Of a stretch of 64,000 nucleotides of DNA, positions 61,103-64,000 are shown piece by piece. Position 1 is the first letter of the stretch. Every line of letters starts with the position of its first letter. The stretch is from Paenibacillus sp. FSL R5-0766. GTDB lineage: Bacteria > Bacillota > Bacilli > Paenibacillales > Paenibacillaceae. The notes beneath the pieces are model-generated. The model made no database searches. It was not told where the DNA came from and was given only the letters and a program-made list of their open reading frames with translations. Both the position numbers and the translations under genes were made by a program. The stretch covers positions 4,650,001 through 4,714,000 of the forward strand of contig NZ_CP150227.1 in the NCBI RefSeq assembly GCF_037971845.1, written 5' to 3'.

Positions 61103-61789
61103 TCAGTTACTCCAGATATCCACTTTCATCTGTGCACATTTGAAATACTTGGCCTCTGCCTTACTTGTAGTCAGTTTCAAAAGACACTGCAATTCTCCAT
61201 GTTGGAACAACCCCCCGCTAAGGTCAGCAGCAACACCGCCATATTGATCATCCGCACCAAGCCATACGGACGGTCTCTCGAACCCCGCCGAGAACTGTAA
61301 CCCGGTACAGAGCAGCACAGTGAGATTCTTACGGTTCTGTGCTTCATCTCCTGCTACGCCATGTGTGGTGAAGAACACCATGTTTTGATTAAAATCCGTG
61401 TACGTTCCATCTGCTTTATAGGCACGGACCATACCATACTTCTGATTTACATTTTGAAAAAAAGTGATTCCGGCCTTGCTATCCTTCGATTTAATGCCAA
61501 CCTGAACTGAGATTCCAATGTTCCCGTTTAATTGTAGCGCTTCCAAAGTGATTGCAATTGCGGTTACTTTCGAGCTGTCAATCAGATGTTTCATTTTCAA
61601 CTCTGCCGTGGCTCCTGCCGTTGTCGGTGTTGTAACGGTTATGGTCCCTCTGTCGGGCAAAGGCTCAAACGTAGGGGTGCCCACCACCTCCACCCAATCC
61701 GGTAACGTTCCGTATAGAAAATCGGCCACAAGCTGTCTGTGAACCTTTCCAAAGGGCACGATCTGACCCGCTGCATCACGTATAACCAT
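61103..61789 (-). CDS. Uncharacterised 228-residue protein
   Basis: I do not recognise a family. The protein starts MVIRDAAGQIVPFGKVHRQL and is rich in beta strands (TFEPLPDRGTITVTTPTTAG, KVTAIAITLEALQLNGNIGI). It continues AKYFKCAQMKVDIWSN at the end, with GFERPSVWLGADDQYGGVAA in between. The composition suggests a lectin- or carbohydrate-binding-like beta sandwich, but this is only a guess. It has no signal peptide. It starts two bases after the stop of the putative beta-propeller gene and is the last of three cotranscribed genes. Confidence 0.75.
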   Translation of the reverse strand: MVIRDAAGQIVPFGKVHRQLVADFLYGTLPDWVEVVGTPTFEPLPDRGTITVTTPTTAGATAELKMKHLIDSSKVTAIAITLEALQLNGNIGISVQVGIKSKDSKAGITFFQNVNQKYGMVRAYKADGTYTDFNQNMVFFTTHGVAGDEAQNRKNLTVLLCTGLQFSAGFERPSVWLGADDQYGGVAADLSGGLFQHGELQCLLKLTTSKAEAKYFKCAQMKVDIWSN

Positions 61790-61791
61790 CT

Positions 61792-62790
61792 CTACACCCC
61801 CACCGAATAGGCTACACCGATATTATGATCGGTATTGTAATACACGTACACTACACCGTCCATAACGGACACCATCAAGGATTGCATGTTGGTCGTTTCC
61901 CAATTCAATGCCGGAAAATATATATCTGTAGGTTTGTCCAGCAGTTGACGAAAGTCTGCGCTGATCTTGGCAATGGCAGGCCGAGCTACCGTCGTAACCC
62001 CACCGGAAGCATAAGCTGATAACATACCCAGCCACCACATGCTCCCTTTGTACATAAATACACCAGCATTGGGTCTCGAAATATTTTCTCCTGCACTTAA
62101 AGTGGCATCATTACCACCCATTAATGGTCTTGGATCAGCTAACCAGCTACGTCCGTCATGTGAATGCCAGATACATTTACGACCAAAGTCACCACCACCC
62201 ATCACCGAGAAACCGATCCATTTGCCGCCATTTCTGAAACACGAGAAGTAACCGGTATGACCATCACCTGGAAACCCGGGAGGTTTGTCCAAAATCAAAC
62301 CCACTCTTGTCCAGTTGATCATGTCTACAGAGGTCGCAAGTGCCGTCGATTGATTGATCCCCAGACCGTTTTGTTGATAATACATAAAGAACAATTGTTC
62401 TTCATCGTTCCAGATCACAAATGGAGTTTCCGTCGAATTCCCAACCACGGTATCGAGATACACCTGTCCGTGTTTGGTCCATGGTCCTGTCGGACTGTTG
62501 GAATAGGCTAGTCCAATTCCTCCGATGTGATGATGGTTGGTAGAATACGTAGCATAATAATCTGCTTTTGCATCAGGGATAAGCCCCTTTACCTTGATCG
62601 CCCGAAACCAATAGATCGATTGAAGGCCCGCCATTGCAGCGGTATACATAGGATTGTCCATTTTTTTATCAAATTGAGGCGTGTACATCCGTCTGGTTTC
62701 TGCATCGCAATAATCATAAGGTGAAGTGAAACTGTTGGCTGTGACATTAGCAGTCTGTTCTGCCTGGATATTTTTTTCAACCATTGACAT
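61792..62790 (-). CDS. Putative five-bladed beta-propeller glycosidase-like protein
   Basis: The 332-residue protein resembles clan GH-F/J-type beta-propellers (GH43, GH32 and relatives): ADYYATYSTNHHHIGGIGLA, YSNSPTGPWTKHGQVYLDTV, STETPFVIWNDEEQLFFMYY, LATSVDMINWTRVGLI and IWHSHDGRSWLADPRPLM repeat the strand-SPTGPW-strand pattern of these enzymes. An acidic residue in the expected place (Glu in STETPF) is compatible with catalysis. There is no signal peptide, which is odd for a polysaccharide-degrading enzyme. The ATG at 62790 lies after AAGGAGGTTGTGTAAC and one base after the upstream stop. The substrate is unknown. Confidence 0.65.
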   Translation of the reverse strand: MSMVEKNIQAEQTANVTANSFTSPYDYCDAETRRMYTPQFDKKMDNPMYTAAMAGLQSIYWFRAIKVKGLIPDAKADYYATYSTNHHHIGGIGLAYSNSPTGPWTKHGQVYLDTVVGNSTETPFVIWNDEEQLFFMYYQQNGLGINQSTALATSVDMINWTRVGLILDKPPGFPGDGHTGYFSCFRNGGKWIGFSVMGGGDFGRKCIWHSHDGRSWLADPRPLMGGNDATLSAGENISRPNAGVFMYKGSMWWLGMLSAYASGGVTTVARPAIAKISADFRQLLDKPTDIYFPALNWETTNMQSLMVSVMDGVVYVYYNTDHNIGVAYSVGV

Positions 62791-62791
62791 G

Positions 62792-63049
62792 TTACACAAC
62801 CTCCTTAACGTTCAGGGTGACAATGTCCAATGGAGAGAAGTATACTAATTCCGATGCGCCCTTTAGTAGATTAGAGAGATCAACAACATTACCCATATTC
62901 GCAGCCGGCCCCTGAATAACACGAATGATAGAGCGAATGTCTGTATTATATGAATACGCTCTCATTTTGTTAATTCCTTTGCTTTCCTTACCGTTGTGAT
63001 CAGTGACTGTCTCTTTCCATGGCATGCCAGGATAATGTTGATCCTTCAT
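62792..63049 (-). CDS. Small protein of unknown function, first gene of the three-gene operon
   Basis: This 85-residue protein reads MKDQHYPGMPWKETVTDHNG, then DIRSIIRVIQGPAANMGNVV and SPLDIVTLNVKEVV. I do not recognise it. It has no signal peptide or membrane helix. The start follows GGAGGGATTAAT. Its stop lies one base before the start of the propeller gene, so the three genes are probably made together. Confidence 0.75.
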   Translation of the reverse strand: MKDQHYPGMPWKETVTDHNGKESKGINKMRAYSYNTDIRSIIRVIQGPAANMGNVVDLSNLLKGASELVYFSPLDIVTLNVKEVV

Positions 63050-63078
63050 ATTAATCCCTCCTATTGTTTTCTCACGAT

Positions 63079-63108
63079 AAGTATATTCATGAAGTTACCT
63101 TTCTGTTA
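63079..63108 (-). promoter_or_regulatory. Likely sigma-A promoter of the three-gene operon
   Basis: On the minus strand TTAACA, an 18-base spacer and TATACT lie 30 bases before the first start codon. Confidence 0.5.
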
Positions 63109-63159
63109 AAGCATCATGCCCATTTTAAGGCCTAATATTCCAAGACTGGTTTGCAAAAC

Positions 63160-63201
63160 AACATAAACAGGCTAACCAATAACAATTGGCTAACCTGATT
63201 A
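63160..63201 (-). terminator. Possible terminator of the right-edge gene
   Basis: AGGTTAGCCAAT and ATTGGTTAGCCT pair with two mismatches, followed by GTTTATGTTGTTTT on the minus strand. Confidence 0.45.
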
Positions 63202-63291
63202 GAGGAAGAAACTGCAATATAGATGTTCTCTTAAACAATTATTTCGTGGTGTTACAAGGGATGCTTTCTTCACTTTTCTAAAACCAATGAC

Positions 63292-64000
63292 TTATTGCTC
63301 CGCAAAAAATGAAGATATGGGATTCGCTATTTTTTTATTGGATTTCTCCTTGCCTTGGTGATCCAATACATAGTACTGGTAAAAGTCGTTAGTGAATCCG
63401 ATAGATTCCTCTATTTTCAGCTTAAAAGCTTCAAATGCCGCATCACTCAGATGATCCTCATTCCAGAAATAATGAAGCATCAATCGATTCTGGTTATAGG
63501 GATGTTTGATCACATATGCACCCGCGGCGAGAGGTTGATTCATGGTATTTTTCCAAGGAAAACCCGTCTGTTTCGTCCGGTCGATAATGTTGAATTTCAA
63601 AGCCTGCACCAATCCGTTTGACTTGGCATTGCCAATGACAATAAGGTTGCTGTTGCCGATCTCTTTTTTCATCTTTTGCTTCAATTCCTTGCGATCCCGT
63701 ATAATGTCGTATCTCATACCGGTCATATCAAGGAATCCAGTCAACTGATTAACCATATCTTCCTGCTGTTTAGTTGCAAGCTTGCTCACCTGATCACTGA
63801 GCACAATGGTTAATTCCTCGCCTTGAAGGACTTTGTCCATCAATCGATTCATTACTTCATAAGGCAGATTAGGGATCATGCCCATGACAGCCTGATACTG
63901 TTGTTGTAAGATATCATGCACATATGCGGCGGTCTCTTCCTGTGATAATTGGTATTCCGGCTTTAAGACAAAATCAGGCTGATATAGGGCCATCTGCATT
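63292..64000 (-). CDS. Partial uncharacterised protein (C-terminal part)
   Basis: The reading frame is open to the right edge, so the N-terminus lies outside the window. The 236 visible residues begin MQMALYQPDFVLKPEYQLSQ and contain NLIVIGNAKSNGLVQALKFN, a nucleotide- or hydrolase-like beta-loop, then AAGAYVIKHPYNQNRLMLHY. Patterns of this kind occur in C-terminal parts of some secreted peptidases and alpha/beta hydrolases, where similar text carries no catalytic residue, so I treat the match as weak. The last part is acidic, then basic (QGKEKSNKKIANP). The true function needs the missing part. Confidence 0.6.
   Translation of the reverse strand, partial: MQMALYQPDFVLKPEYQLSQEETAAYVHDILQQQYQAVMGMIPNLPYEVMNRLMDKVLQGEELTIVLSDQVSKLATKQQEDMVNQLTGFLDMTGMRYDIIRDRKELKQKMKKEIGNSNLIVIGNAKSNGLVQALKFNIIDRTKQTGFPWKNTMNQPLAAGAYVIKHPYNQNRLMLHYFWNEDHLSDAAFEAFKLKIEESIGFTNDFYQYYVLDHQGKEKSNKKIANPISSFFAEQ

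Overview
The window looks like a core-genome stretch of a Paenibacillus-type Firmicute. The base composition is moderate. Most genes start after strong AGGAGG-type ribosome binding sites, some with GTG or TTG starts. Gene content matches Bacillales: RemA, YlaN, YlbF/YlbG, CcpA, YtxJ, AcuA, SpeA and a YloA/YloB-YloC-gmk-rpoZ-coaBC-priA neighbourhood. I saw no tRNA, rRNA, CRISPR array, insertion sequence or clear prophage.

Layout. 1-10.5 kb, minus strand: calcium P-type ATPase, dapF, a YitJ-type methionine/folate enzyme, yicC, remA, gmk, rpoZ, coaBC and the start of priA. This is the B. subtilis yloB-priA order with dapF and yitJ inserted. 10.8-16.7 kb: an RqcH/NFACT ribosome-rescue factor, a GNAT protein, a PHP phosphoesterase, a LysR regulator and YlbF/YlbG. 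16.9-20.5 kb: a bacterial XPB helicase with a companion protein that resembles the XPB-associated domain, preceded by a leader with competing hairpins. 20.5-31 kb: M20 deacylase, yugN-ftsW, an Asp23 protein, a Ca2+/H+ antiporter, ylaN, an HPr-like protein without the phospho-histidine, an M29 aminopeptidase, a lipoprotein and a GAF-GGDEF cyclase. 31-37.5 kb: rpsD with a long leader, a frameshifted chemoreceptor and a class A penicillin-binding protein with two FN3 domains.

37.6-48 kb is a carbon-control region: acsA and acuA diverge around a perfect-consensus cre site, followed by mtnN, ccpA, ytxJ, a PfpI protein, ptsI and a PTS IICBA transporter. 48-57 kb holds a CoA-binding protein, aroA, aroK, a rhodanese, gnd, an MFS transporter, speA and a His-rich DUF1292 protein. 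57-61 kb looks like metal/oxidant stress: a CsoR-like operator before a duplicated YdhK lipoprotein, an OhrR-like operator before ohr, and chrA. 61-63 kb is an unfamiliar three-gene operon containing a possible beta-propeller glycosidase. A partial gene runs off the right edge.

The least explained items are the XPB pair with its leader, the three-gene operon and the truncated HPr-like protein. All functions are inferred from reading the sequence; no searches were run.
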